Below are positions 14,273 through 22,140 of a DNA stretch of 22,140 bases, in pieces. A program made the translations under genes and the position numbers. The DNA comes from a virus, in the IMG/VR virus record IMGVR_UViG_3300033143_001152, positions 1-22,140 of that record. One strand, written 5' to 3'. Numbering within the stretch: the stretch's first letter is position 1; the number at the start of each line of letters is the position of its first letter. A model generated the notes under the pieces. The model saw nothing but the letters and a program-made list of their open reading frames with translations, was not told where the DNA came from and did no database searches.

Positions 14273-15538
14273 ATGGCTAATGAAAAGAAGGATGAATTAT
14301 TCGGTACAAGCCTTGGAGACGGTTTGATCGACATTCCAGAAACAGTAATAGCAGAAAAAGAAGAAACACCTGCTGTAAAGATCGAAAAGGAAGTTGAAAA
14401 AGAAAAGGAGAAAGAAACTCCGACAGGATTTCAACAATATGAAGACGGTACAATTGAAATAGACGAAGCTCTCCAAGCAACCATCGCTGCTGGTAATAAA
14501 AAAGCCGAAGAGGATGACGACAATATTGAAAAGACTGAAAAGCAAGGCAAGGCTCCCTCGGAAGGTGATAATTCGGGCGACTCTTCTCCTTCTTCTTCAC
14601 AGTACTTAGCCTTCGCCAAGGATCGAGCCTCCGAGGGGGTATTCCTTGACTTTAATGACGAGGATTGGAAAGGGCTGCTGGATAGGAATGACGGAGATGA
14701 AGCTGCTGCACTTAGAGAACTATCAGTTATCTCTATGAGACAAATGGTAAAAGATGGTGTAGACAGTTATAAAGATTCGCTCACGGATGATGATCGAGCA
14801 CTTTATGAAGCTAAAGAAAAAGGTGTTCCTGTAGACAAATATGGGAAAGCCAAACACGAGTTCGATAAATGGTCTAAGGTTAGAACCGAAGATTTGAAAG
14901 AGAATGAGAAGCTTCAGATAGATGTTATTAGTAAAGGACTTGAATTAAGAGGTTATACTAAGGAAGAAATCGTTGATCAAATTGAAGATTACAAAGCTTT
15001 AGAAAAGTTAGAATCTCAATCTGAAAAGATTCTTCCTCTTCTACCTAAGAAATTCAAGGACGAGATAACAACAATGGAAGAAGGTGCTGCTGCCGACGAT
15101 GCATCAAGGAAAGATAGGATCAGACAAGGTGTTGCAAAGATGAAGCAACTTGTAGATACTACTCCTGAGATTATTCCCGGTATTAAGCTAACAAAGCCTA
15201 CACGTGATAAAATCGTTAAGTCGATGACAGACCCAGTTGCAAATGATGCAGATGGTAATCCAATGAATGCTGTAACAGCAACAAGGAGTAAAAATCCAGA
15301 TGCATTCAATATGATGATTCATTACTATCATCAACTTGGATTGTTTAATATCGACGAGAACGGACAGATGAAACCTGATTTTAGTAAGATTTCTAAAAGT
15401 GCAAAGAATGAAGCAGCAGATGCAATGAGAGGTATCTTTGAAAGTACTGAAAAGCAGGTATCAGGAAAGACTCAGAAACCTGCAACTAAGGAAGAAGAAG
15501 ATGACGATTGGGATGCAGCTTTCAGAAGAATTAAATAA
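14273..15538 (+). CDS. Putative scaffolding protein
   Basis: A 421-residue, strongly acidic and charged protein placed between portal and major capsid genes, where tailed phages normally encode the scaffold. Residues about 20-110 are low-complexity E/K-rich then S/D-rich (EEDDDNIEKTEKQGKAPSEG). The middle is helical (NEKLQIDVISKGLELRGYTK; LEKLESQSEKILPLLPKKF), and the C-terminus ends EEEDDDWDAAFRRIK, where a basic RRIK helix could contact the capsid shell. There is no protease catalytic triad that I can see. The assignment rests on position and composition, not on a sequence motif. A possible promoter lies just upstream. Confidence 0.6.
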   Translation: MANEKKDELFGTSLGDGLIDIPETVIAEKEETPAVKIEKEVEKEKEKETPTGFQQYEDGTIEIDEALQATIAAGNKKAEEDDDNIEKTEKQGKAPSEGDNSGDSSPSSSQYLAFAKDRASEGVFLDFNDEDWKGLLDRNDGDEAAALRELSVISMRQMVKDGVDSYKDSLTDDDRALYEAKEKGVPVDKYGKAKHEFDKWSKVRTEDLKENEKLQIDVISKGLELRGYTKEEIVDQIEDYKALEKLESQSEKILPLLPKKFKDEITTMEEGAAADDASRKDRIRQGVAKMKQLVDTTPEIIPGIKLTKPTRDKIVKSMTDPVANDADGNPMNAVTATRSKNPDAFNMMIHYYHQLGLFNIDENGQMKPDFSKISKSAKNEAADAMRGIFESTEKQVSGKTQKPATKEEEDDDWDAAFRRIK

Positions 15539-15584
15539 ATAGTATAATAATAAATAATAATAAACCCTTTTAAAAACGGTAAAA

Positions 15585-17048
15585 ATGAAGATTTCACCAT
15601 TTCAACTTTATGAATCAGAGGACATTACGGGTCTCGTAACCAAGTCACACTTGGGTCACAGATTTGGTATTGAGCCTCAACAAGCGTCTAAAGTTGCAAC
15701 AATGATTCATCAAGCGAATCTTGGTGCTACTGTAAATGCTTATCTAAACCAGTTTCCGACTAAGACGTTTGCGACTGATGATGATTTCACATGGGATATT
15801 ACCACTAATGGTAAGAAAAACATCCCTCTAGCAAAAGCTCAGGTAACTGAAGGAACCGCACTTGCTGCAACAGACAGAGCTGGTTTCAACTTTTCAGAGT
15901 TTTTCCTATATTTCCACGAGGCTTATTTCACTGACGTAAACGTTATTGTAGGTGAGCGTAACGAAGTTTATCCTATTCAGGTTCTTGAAGACCCTAAGAG
16001 TGTAGGTGGACTATGGCAATATAGAGTACGCCTGTTAACAGGTGATCCTGCACTGTTTATCCCTTATGATGAACTGCTTGTTGGAAAACGTTTCAGTAAG
16101 GACTTCTCACCAGTTGAGAAAGAACTTTCTGTTAAAGGTGGTGGAGTTCACTATACGTTCCCGTATAAGATGATGAACGCCATGACTATGATTCGTATGG
16201 AAGACACAATTCCGGGTAACATGATCGAAAGACCAGTTAAGTTCTCTTGGATTGATCCGATGATGAAAAAACTCATGACTACTTGGATGGACTATCGTTC
16301 ATACGAGCTAGAAATGCAATATCAAGATGAGATTAACCACATGCTTGTGTACGCAACGTCTAACAAGACTGCTGAAGGTACATACGTGCAGAAAGGTAAA
16401 TCAGGTAGAGTGATCCAGATGGGTGCTGGTATTAAGCAACAAATGGAAGCTGCCAACTATAATACATATAACCAATTTGACATTAAGAAATTTACTGAGA
16501 TGCTTCTTGACCTAACCGTTGGTAAGGTTGTTATGGGACAGCGTGAAGTAACTGTTCTTACTGGTGAGTGGGGAATGTATCAATTCCATGAGGCTCTTGA
16601 GTCTTATACTGCTCTCTATACTCCTGCAAGGGATAACCATCGTATCTTCAGTGGTGCTGGTAATTCAATGGGATTCAGAGGACAATTCTTAGAGTACATT
16701 GGACCAAACGGAATCAAAGTTAACATCGTTCACGATGCTCTGAAAGACGATTTCGCAAGGAACAAAGTATACTATCCCGGTAAGCAGGGTCTTGCTGAGT
16801 CATACGTGTATGACATTATGAATATGGGTACTAGTGATGGTAGACCAAATATTCAAAAAGTAGCTCTTGCCAAGTTTGGTGATATTAGAGGTTATGAAGC
16901 TGGTCTTCGTGATCCTTTCACAATTGGACAAGCAAACCGTGTAATGAGTAATCCTAAAGACGCTTGGACTGAGCATAGAGCTTATACAGGTGGAAGTATC
17001 GTTTACGATCCAACTAGGACTGCAACATACAAACCAATTATACTTTAA
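15585..17048 (+). CDS. Major capsid protein
   Basis: This 487-residue protein would have the HK97-type fold and form the shell. Order (terL, portal, scaffold, then this) and length fit. From memory, several segments resemble crAss-like capsid proteins: TWMDYRSYELEMQYQDEIN near residues 240-260, GKSGRVIQMGAGIKQQMEAA at 268-287, LTGEWGMYQFHEAL, FLEYIGPNGIKVNIVHD, and the C-terminal VYDPTRTATYKPIIL. The last resembles a DPTRT motif I associate with that group. There is no cleaved prohead segment, in line with a scaffold supplied by a separate gene. A ribosome-binding site is weak. A 36-residue-codon-free gap of 46 AT-rich bases precedes it. Confidence 0.8.
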   Translation: MKISPFQLYESEDITGLVTKSHLGHRFGIEPQQASKVATMIHQANLGATVNAYLNQFPTKTFATDDDFTWDITTNGKKNIPLAKAQVTEGTALAATDRAGFNFSEFFLYFHEAYFTDVNVIVGERNEVYPIQVLEDPKSVGGLWQYRVRLLTGDPALFIPYDELLVGKRFSKDFSPVEKELSVKGGGVHYTFPYKMMNAMTMIRMEDTIPGNMIERPVKFSWIDPMMKKLMTTWMDYRSYELEMQYQDEINHMLVYATSNKTAEGTYVQKGKSGRVIQMGAGIKQQMEAANYNTYNQFDIKKFTEMLLDLTVGKVVMGQREVTVLTGEWGMYQFHEALESYTALYTPARDNHRIFSGAGNSMGFRGQFLEYIGPNGIKVNIVHDALKDDFARNKVYYPGKQGLAESYVYDIMNMGTSDGRPNIQKVALAKFGDIRGYEAGLRDPFTIGQANRVMSNPKDAWTEHRAYTGGSIVYDPTRTATYKPIIL

Positions 17049-17074
17049 TAACTTATAAATAGGAGAAAAACAAA

Positions 17075-18064
17075 ATGGCTAAGAAAAGTGAAGAAGTTCT
17101 TAAAGCAGGTAATGAAGAAACTGCTGAGACACAAAAGATAGCTGCCCAACCAGTAGCGACGGAAACAGTGAAAGCATTTTCATTACCTAACACTAAAGTC
17201 CACGTGAAGCCAATCCTCCGAGCGGGGAAATGGCTTCCCGATGGACATAGTGGTTCTTTCATGTATGATCATACCGTTTTGGGACTTCAGGTTCCAGTTG
17301 ATAAAAATACAGGAAGATTAAAAAACCCTCTTACAAAAGAGGAACAAGCGTACTTTGAAATAGATGCAGGTCTTGATTTGGAACAAGGTGATCTTAATCC
17401 TTATAAGAAGAAAGATAATTATTGGACAGACTTTAAAGTATCAATCAGAAAGAGTGATGATATCGTAACTGATAAAACCATCCTCATGACACTTGATCTA
17501 AGTCATCCTTTACAATATCTTCAGTATAAAGTTCTAATGACGAACACTGCTCCTGATGGAGGCATGGTTGCCCCTGATTGGACAGGCAGGTTGAATAGTG
17601 GAACATACAGGATTGCACTAGTACACGAAGGTCAGCAAAACGTTGATAAACTCAAACGTTCTGATCAGATGCAGAAAGTGTATAAGTACTTAGGTAAGAT
17701 TAATAGTTCAGAAGAAGAAATGTTTGATTTCCTAACCATCTATCATCTAGAGAATGGGAACAGCAAACGTCCTTCTGAGGATTGGAACAAAGGTACTTAC
17801 GTTTCAGAGATTCAAGAAATCATTGATAAAGACCTTGATGGATTTGTCAAAATTGTTGATGATGCTGTTAATTACGATTTCAAACTTCTAGTACATAGAG
17901 GTTTAAAGATTGGAGCACTAACAATGGTAGGCGGTAATAAGATTGAGACTGTAGATGGAATCCCTGTAGGAAACGGATTAAAACAAGCAGTTCAGTGGTA
18001 CAAAGATGACAGACATCAAAATGAATATTTGACATTAAAGAATCAAATAGATTTAGCTAAATAA
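17075..18064 (+). CDS. Virion-associated protein downstream of capsid
   Basis: A 329-residue protein with a disordered, Ala/Glu-rich first 35 residues, then a region around residues 38-100 (KVHVKPILRAGKWLPDGHSG; VLGLQVPVDKNTGRLKNPLT). A segment with KTILMTLDLSHPLQYLQYKV and a helical C-terminal half follow. I recall similar proteins beside the capsid gene in Bacteroidota phages and would expect a head-associated or internal virion protein, but I know no defined role. A GGAG ribosome-binding site lies in the 26-base gap, and its TAA shares a base with the next ATG. Confidence 0.6.
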   Translation: MAKKSEEVLKAGNEETAETQKIAAQPVATETVKAFSLPNTKVHVKPILRAGKWLPDGHSGSFMYDHTVLGLQVPVDKNTGRLKNPLTKEEQAYFEIDAGLDLEQGDLNPYKKKDNYWTDFKVSIRKSDDIVTDKTILMTLDLSHPLQYLQYKVLMTNTAPDGGMVAPDWTGRLNSGTYRIALVHEGQQNVDKLKRSDQMQKVYKYLGKINSSEEEMFDFLTIYHLENGNSKRPSEDWNKGTYVSEIQEIIDKDLDGFVKIVDDAVNYDFKLLVHRGLKIGALTMVGGNKIETVDGIPVGNGLKQAVQWYKDDRHQNEYLTLKNQIDLAK

Positions 18065-18792
18065 TGACAGCAACAGAAATGGGATATGAGTTCGACGTTG
18101 GTTATGATAAAATAACCAACTTCGACAATCCCGGTTACGAACCAAAAGAGAAGTCAACCTTCTTGACAAAAGCTCAGGAAGAACTTGTACTTAATATACA
18201 AAAAGGCAGTTCTTATTCTGAATTTAATAAGAGAGTTCTTGACGTATTGAAAACAACTCAGGAAAGACTCGCTGCTGCGATGAGTGCTGGTCCGTATCCA
18301 AACTCATTCTGGGCAGATTTACCAGCGACATCATTTGGTATTGTCAATGAGAGAGCTACACTTACACCAAAAATTAGTCATTTTTATACTGGTCAGGTGT
18401 TTACAGATGTTCGAGTTAAACCGATAGATGATGATTATTATCATATGAATATTAAGAATCCTCATAAGAAACCTACACACGAATTGGTGTGGAGATTAGA
18501 TTATGGGGAAACCGGTTCACCTTGGACAAGCAAGGTAGTATATATCATTGAATCTAACGAGGTTCTGACAAGTGTACAAATACATTATTACAGAAAACCT
18601 GCCCCTATTATAATAGGAGATGCAGCAGCTTCGGGTACTATAGATGGAGTAGTAGTAACAGCCGATGTAGATTGTGAACTAAATAAAATAACACACCGAG
18701 AAATTGTAGATAGAGCAGTTAAGTTAGCTTATGCAGCTCTACAAGATGAAAAAGGATTTCAAATTAGTTCTATGAAAGAACAAACTAAATAA
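18064..18792 (+). CDS. Putative head-tail connector or neck protein
   Basis: A 242-residue protein with the N-terminal motif NFDNPGYEPKEKSTFLTKAQ followed by a helical segment (FNKRVLDVLKTTQERL). A central beta region contains the ISHFYTGQVFTDVRVKPI segment, and the C-terminus is helical (EIVDRAVKLAYAALQDEKG). The combination of an F-L-T-K-A-Q-E-E start and a closing bundle (I-V-D-R-A-V-K-L-A) is what I recall for ring or stabilisation proteins under the portal of crAss-like and related phages. The overlap of one base with the previous gene suggests coupled expression. The precise ring position cannot be told from sequence. Confidence 0.55.
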   Translation: MTATEMGYEFDVGYDKITNFDNPGYEPKEKSTFLTKAQEELVLNIQKGSSYSEFNKRVLDVLKTTQERLAAAMSAGPYPNSFWADLPATSFGIVNERATLTPKISHFYTGQVFTDVRVKPIDDDYYHMNIKNPHKKPTHELVWRLDYGETGSPWTSKVVYIIESNEVLTSVQIHYYRKPAPIIIGDAAASGTIDGVVVTADVDCELNKITHREIVDRAVKLAYAALQDEKGFQISSMKEQTK

Positions 18793-18803
18793 AAAATTAT
18801 AAA

Positions 18804-19751
18804 ATGAAATCGACTAAAATTAATACGAACAATAAAAATGCAGACTTTAAAAGTCCAGTTGAAGCTGCTATAGTTAGAGGAAGATTTTTCAATGATCTAA
18901 AAGACGATTTCGATGAAAACTTTAGTGAAAATGGAGCAGCTACTCTTGATACAATTACTGAAAAGACTGCTGATGCAGGTGTTACTATCGAGGGTATACA
19001 ATTGATAGATGATGGTATTAGTCCAACAGCTAATGTGATAGAAAAGACAGTAATAACAACATTAACTGCTGCTCAAATTGTAGGTACGTCTGCTGGTGAT
19101 GTTGGACATGCAAGTGGAGCAATCCTTGTTGCATCTCCGGGATCAGACTATGTACTTGAGCTTGTCTCAACCATATTAGTTTATGATTTTCTTACTGCTG
19201 CTTATACAGGTGGTGGTGATGATAATGTTATTCAATTAGGAACAGTTACTCAAACAGCAGCTATAGCAGGTGCAGATTTACTAGAAGCATCGGGAGATAA
19301 AATTGTAATGCTTACACCTCTTGCAGCAGTTGATCTTCCTATGACAGTAGGAACTACATTGAATCTTCAAGGAACAGCTCTTACACAACCCGGAGCCGTT
19401 GAAATTTTCACTTTAGAAATGACTGTTGCTGAAGATACAGGTGGAATTTGTACACTGACTATAGATGGAGTAGCACACAGTATTCCTCTTTCAGCAGATA
19501 CAGTAGGTGTTAATGCTCTTGAGATTAAAGCATATATTGATGCAAATATGACGACCCACACTGCAACAGTATTGACTGATACAGTAACAGTTACTTCTGT
19601 TGCCCTCAGTGCGGATACAAATGCTACCTTTGCACAAGGAACTTGTAATTCCTCAGCAGCTACAGTAGTAGTCACTCAAGGAGGAGTAGATGGTGCTGCT
19701 GGTGTTCTTAGAGCACATGTTACATATAGAATACATACAACTGGATTATAA
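18804..19751 (+). CDS. Decoration-like virion protein with an inserted domain
   Basis: A 315-residue protein. The outer framework (about 80-200 and 300-315) reads like capsid decoration or fibre-cap proteins: TLTAAQI, GHASGAILVASPGSDYVLEL, YDFLTAAYTGGGDDNVIQLG, LNLQGTALTQPG and VLRAHVTYRIHTTGL. Between ALTQPG (near 200) and GAAGVLRAHVTY (near 298) lies about 100 residues of a distinct beta-rich module, with TLEMTVAEDTGGICTLTIDG then SIPLSADTVGVNALEIKAYI and TVTVTSVALSADTNATFAQG. That module looks like a surface-exposed insertion in a loop. Codon use does not differ obviously. The gene is 11 bases after the connector gene and 41 before the next. Confidence 0.6.
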   Translation: MKSTKINTNNKNADFKSPVEAAIVRGRFFNDLKDDFDENFSENGAATLDTITEKTADAGVTIEGIQLIDDGISPTANVIEKTVITTLTAAQIVGTSAGDVGHASGAILVASPGSDYVLELVSTILVYDFLTAAYTGGGDDNVIQLGTVTQTAAIAGADLLEASGDKIVMLTPLAAVDLPMTVGTTLNLQGTALTQPGAVEIFTLEMTVAEDTGGICTLTIDGVAHSIPLSADTVGVNALEIKAYIDANMTTHTATVLTDTVTVTSVALSADTNATFAQGTCNSSAATVVVTQGGVDGAAGVLRAHVTYRIHTTGL

Positions 19752-19792
19752 TACTAAAAACAAAGATTTTTTTAACTTAATATTTTAATAAA

Positions 19793-21106
19793 ATGAAAAC
19801 AATTAAAAATTCAACTCAACTATTTGTCGGTCTAGCTGACACAAACACTGCTGGTGTAGAAGGTAATGTTATTAGCGACTATGGTGACATGACTGATGGT
19901 GAAATTGTGATTACTGATCACAAGAACCTTGTACTAACAGTTTCAGGTAACTTGGTTGCAGCCGACTTCCCATCTCAGGAATTTAAGTTTATCGCAAGAA
20001 GCGGTACTCAGTTGGTGCATTCACCCCTGATTGGTAAGGAAGACATTGTATCTTACACCCTAGGTGTTCAATCTGCTGAAGTTCAGCAAGTTAACTATGT
20101 AGGGTCGAATGGTGCAACTGGTTCTCTTGGAGCTATTGTAAGTAACCTTCACACAATTAGACTGTATATTCAGGAATGGACAATTGGTGGATTCATGCAA
20201 CAAAAGATTAAAGAAGGATTTTACAAATCTGCTGCAAGTACTAGTCAGTCTGCTATTGCTCTTGGACTTGTAAACAGCCTAGTTGCTAATTACAGCCGTG
20301 AGCCTGAGCAAGACTTGCTGTTCGAAAGAGTTAATGATGGAACACCTACCGCAGTTCCTACCAGTGCAGACAATTTTACTTTCACAAAAGGAAGTAAGTA
20401 TTTTACTGCAACTGATATTGACGATGCAACTGGTACTGCTGCTCTTGTAGTAGGAGACCTGCTTGTTCTTGGTACTGCTGTTACTGATTCTGTATATAAG
20501 ATCACAGCTATCGACACTGCAACTGACATTGGTACTCTTGACAGAGCCTATGTTGGAACTACACAAGTTCTTGCTGATACAGCAATGAAAGTGATTGTAG
20601 TTGCTGCCGAAGGAAACTACGGTATCAAGATTACAGGTGTTGATAGAGGATTCGTTGCTGGTTATAGGAATGCAGAACCTATTGCTTTCAAGACTACTCT
20701 TGATTTCGGTGATAGTTCTGCTACTACAGTTGTTGAAACAACTGCTGCTTATCCCGGTATTGGAACTGCTCAACAACTTGCAAAACTTGAGAAAGAACTG
20801 CAAGCTGACGAGAACGTATATCGTTTATTCGTAGAAGGTGGTGTAGTAGATAGAGCACAAATGAGTGCTGCTGTTCTTGCTGGAACACTCTCTGACGTAA
20901 TTACAATTAATTACACAAAAGAGATTGAAACTGGATTAGGGGCTATTGTTAAGTCTCCTGCCACAATAATGCTTGCATCTGTAAAAGAATCAGCAAATAC
21001 TCTGTTTGAGGATGCTGACTCAGGTTTAGTTGTAGGTCTTGATAAGTTGATCGTAACAAACTGGGCACATCCCGGTGCTGCGACTCTTCAAGGATCAATG
21101 ACATAA
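19793..21106 (+). CDS. Structural protein closing the virion operon
   Basis: A 437-residue protein starting MKTIKNSTQLFVGLADTNTA, with a beta-rich N-terminal domain (NLVLTVSGNLVAADF; FKFIARSGTQLVHSPLIG). A helical segment (MQQKIKEGFYKSAASTSQSA) follows, then a middle insert-like beta domain (about 185-265, DLLVLGTAVTDSVYKITAID). The C-terminal part has LAKLEKELQADENVYRLF. A tail-tube or other tail-component role is possible from its place after the connector and decoration genes. No motif proves it. The ORF ends right before a strong terminator, so it is the last gene of the operon. Confidence 0.55.
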   Translation: MKTIKNSTQLFVGLADTNTAGVEGNVISDYGDMTDGEIVITDHKNLVLTVSGNLVAADFPSQEFKFIARSGTQLVHSPLIGKEDIVSYTLGVQSAEVQQVNYVGSNGATGSLGAIVSNLHTIRLYIQEWTIGGFMQQKIKEGFYKSAASTSQSAIALGLVNSLVANYSREPEQDLLFERVNDGTPTAVPTSADNFTFTKGSKYFTATDIDDATGTAALVVGDLLVLGTAVTDSVYKITAIDTATDIGTLDRAYVGTTQVLADTAMKVIVVAAEGNYGIKITGVDRGFVAGYRNAEPIAFKTTLDFGDSSATTVVETTAAYPGIGTAQQLAKLEKELQADENVYRLFVEGGVVDRAQMSAAVLAGTLSDVITINYTKEIETGLGAIVKSPATIMLASVKESANTLFEDADSGLVVGLDKLIVTNWAHPGAATLQGSMT

Positions 21107-21123
21107 TAATATATCTCAACAAT

Positions 21124-21159
21124 AAGGGAGTACGGGACATCCCCGTATTCCCTTTTTTT
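21124..21159 (+). terminator. Intrinsic terminator of the virion operon
   Basis: AAGGGAGTACGGG (21124-21136) pairs with CCCGTATTCCCTT (21142-21154) as a 13-bp stem with one G-T pair and a 5-base loop ACATC. It ends in a run of seven T. It lies 17 bases after the stop of the last structural gene, and the next gene is on the far side, so the late virion transcript should stop here. Confidence 0.85.
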
Positions 21160-21182
21160 CTATTTCTCTAATTTAACTTAAA

Positions 21183-21590
21183 GTGGATAATCTTGAAAAA
21201 TTAAGAGAGTTAACAAAAAATCTTCCTCCTGTTCCTAAACTAGAAGATTTTAAGAGTGAGCAGGAGAAAAGTACTGAATATATGCTAGAAGTAGGAACTT
21301 GTATATCTTACAATCTACTAAGCAGGTCAGAGGCTTCTGTAGCTCTTACATTTATCTCATCAGGTGGTAAGTTTCCAGAGCACCAGCATAGTGAGAAAGA
21401 GTTTGCTGTAATCATTTCAGGTTCTATGATAGTATATAAAGGAGATAAAAAAGAAACACTTGGAGTAGGTGGATGTATGGTATTCAATGAAGGTCAATCA
21501 CACAGGGTAAGAGCCTTAGAGGACGTATGGTTGATAGCTGTAACAGTTCCTCAATCAAAAGATTTTCCAAATTCTAAAAATATGTTGTAA
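21183..21590 (+). CDS. Metal-binding cupin protein
   Basis: A 135-residue single-domain cupin. Motif 1 is GGKFPEHQHSEKEFAVIISG with H67, H69, E73 and G80; motif 2 contributes H107 in FNEGQSHRVRA. All four canonical ligands (two His, Glu, His) are present, so a mononuclear metal site, usually Fe, Mn, Ni or Zn, is likely. Cupins of this size can be sugar isomerases, dioxygenases or ligand sensors; the substrate cannot be read from the sequence. The GTG at 21183 is the first start in the frame after the terminator, and a promoter between 21160 and 21182 is only weakly visible (TAATTTAA). The TAA overlaps the next ATG by one base. It is not a typical phage lysis or structural gene. Confidence 0.75.
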   Translation: MDNLEKLRELTKNLPPVPKLEDFKSEQEKSTEYMLEVGTCISYNLLSRSEASVALTFISSGGKFPEHQHSEKEFAVIISGSMIVYKGDKKETLGVGGCMVFNEGQSHRVRALEDVWLIAVTVPQSKDFPNSKNML

Positions 21591-21835
21591 TGCCAGAAAC
21601 TCCTCAACTACCTAATGGATGGAACTCATGGGGAAACCACGTGTTAAAGGCACTGGAATCAAATGAGACTGACCATAAGGATTTAAACATTATAATGAAT
21701 AAGCTGGTAATAGACATGGCAGTGTTAAAGACTCGAATGACTATAAGAGCAGGATTTACAGGAGCACTCTCTGGGGTGGTATCTGGAATAATGATTGGAA
21801 TAGTAGTATGGTTAATAACGAAATCAAATGTATAA
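21590..21835 (+). CDS. XhlA-like lysis-associated membrane protein
   Basis: An 81-residue protein in two parts: an N-terminal polar region with NGWNSWGNHVLKAL and a helical heptad-like stretch (HKDLNIIMNKLVIDMAVLKT), then one C-terminal transmembrane helix (about 53-77, FTGALSGVVSGIMIGIVVWL) and a short SNV end. This layout, coiled stalk then membrane anchor, fits the hemolysin XhlA-type family and similar holin-associated proteins encoded next to endolysins. It overlaps the cupin by one base and the endolysin ORF by eight bases. The likely role is to assist membrane release of the endolysin. A holin role on its own is possible. Confidence 0.6.
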   Translation: MPETPQLPNGWNSWGNHVLKALESNETDHKDLNIIMNKLVIDMAVLKTRMTIRAGFTGALSGVVSGIMIGIVVWLITKSNV

Positions 21836-22140
21836 TCATAAACTAGGCAAGAGGTCTAAGAAACAATTTGATACTTTACATCCTGACTTACAGACAATTG
21901 TAAGCTGGGGTTTGAAGTATTGTGCTGTAGACATGACTCTTGTAGAAGGACATAGACCTTTCAAAATGGACGATGGGTTATAATTAATAAAAAACAAGTT
22001 ATTACCAATGTAGATGGACATCGTGTTAAAGGAAAACATAATTATTCTCCATCTATTGCTGTAGATATATGTGCGTATGTTCCGGGTAAAAAACAACTTA
22101 CTTGGGATATTAAACATCTTACTTATATTGCAGCAAGTCT
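21828..22140 (+). CDS. M15-type endolysin, frame broken, cut by window end
   Basis: The first 51 codons (MYNHKLGKRSKKQFDTLHPD onward, then VDMTLVEGHR) match the start of phage M15 (VanY-like) peptidoglycan peptidases, which cleave peptide cross-links. That frame stops at 21981. The next part of the same fold continues in the -1 frame without a start codon: VITNVDGHRVKGKHNYSPSI, AVDICAYVPGKK, TWDIKHLTYIAAS, with the H and D zinc ligands of KHxxxPSxAVD. One extra A in the AAAA run at 21963-21966 would join the two frames (EGHRPFKNGRWVIINKK). So this is a single broken gene, a frame error, or a rare programmed shift. The last His ligand lies beyond the window. Confidence 0.7.

Noticed and set aside
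20279-20803. 174-codon minus-strand ORF, the longest antisense frame
   Set aside because: It is Ser/Asn/Cys-rich, as expected from the complement of a Thr/Ala-rich gene, and has no upstream promoter or partner gene.
1-22140. Stop-codon reassignment as in some crAss-like phages
   Set aside because: TAG, TAA and TGA all end genes exactly at junctions with the next gene, and no long frame becomes joined by reading through TAG. The endolysin break is at TAA.
1-22140. CRISPR arrays, tRNA genes, insertion sequences, integrase or attachment sites
   Set aside because: No regularly spaced repeats, no cloverleaf-like sequence, and no transposase or integrase motifs were found by eye. A tRNA search tool was not available.

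Overview
The window reads as one stretch of a tailed double-stranded DNA phage (Caudoviricetes) genome. It is AT-rich and densely packed, and nearly everything is on the + strand. The host is probably a member of the Bacteroidota. Candidate promoters fit the TTTG / TAnnTTTG pattern of that phylum, with 19-20 bases between the boxes. The structural proteins resemble, from memory, those of crAss-like (Crassvirales) and related Bacteroidota phages. TAG, TAA and TGA all end genes at sensible places, so I see no sign of stop-codon recoding. The crAss-like link is family recall, not a search result.

Layout. 1-485: one short minus-strand gene with its own small terminator, probably the edge of an oppositely transcribed block. 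486-683: divergent intergenic region with a palindrome. 684-1141: two tiny membrane peptides and a zinc-ribbon miniprotein. 1329-3954: two adsorption or virion-surface genes, a modular fibre and a second fibre or baseplate-like protein, behind a good Bacteroidota promoter. 3955-4075: a promoter followed within about 80 nt by a very strong terminator and no ORF, a candidate small RNA. 4122-9504: a packed operon of small genes (zinc ribbons, a coiled-coil protein, a helix-turn-helix protein, a NUMOD1-like/metallophosphoesterase fusion, an HU/IHF-like protein and a putative small terminase), most joined by ATGA or TAATG overlaps. 9504-21106: packaging and head module: large terminase, portal, scaffold-like protein, major capsid protein, an unassigned virion protein, a connector-like protein, a decoration-like protein with an inserted domain, and a last structural protein, closed by a strong terminator. 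21183-22140: a cupin with intact metal ligands, an XhlA-like membrane protein and an M15-type endolysin whose reading frame is broken by an apparent one-base loss.

How it works together. The fibre genes would provide adsorption. The 4.1-9.5 kb operon would supply DNA-binding and accessory factors leading into terminase. The portal, scaffold and capsid genes would build the head, and the last three genes form a lysis cassette preceded by an unexpected cupin. No integrase, tRNA, CRISPR array, reverse transcriptase or insertion sequence was seen. The right edge cuts the endolysin; the left edge falls downstream of the minus-strand gene.
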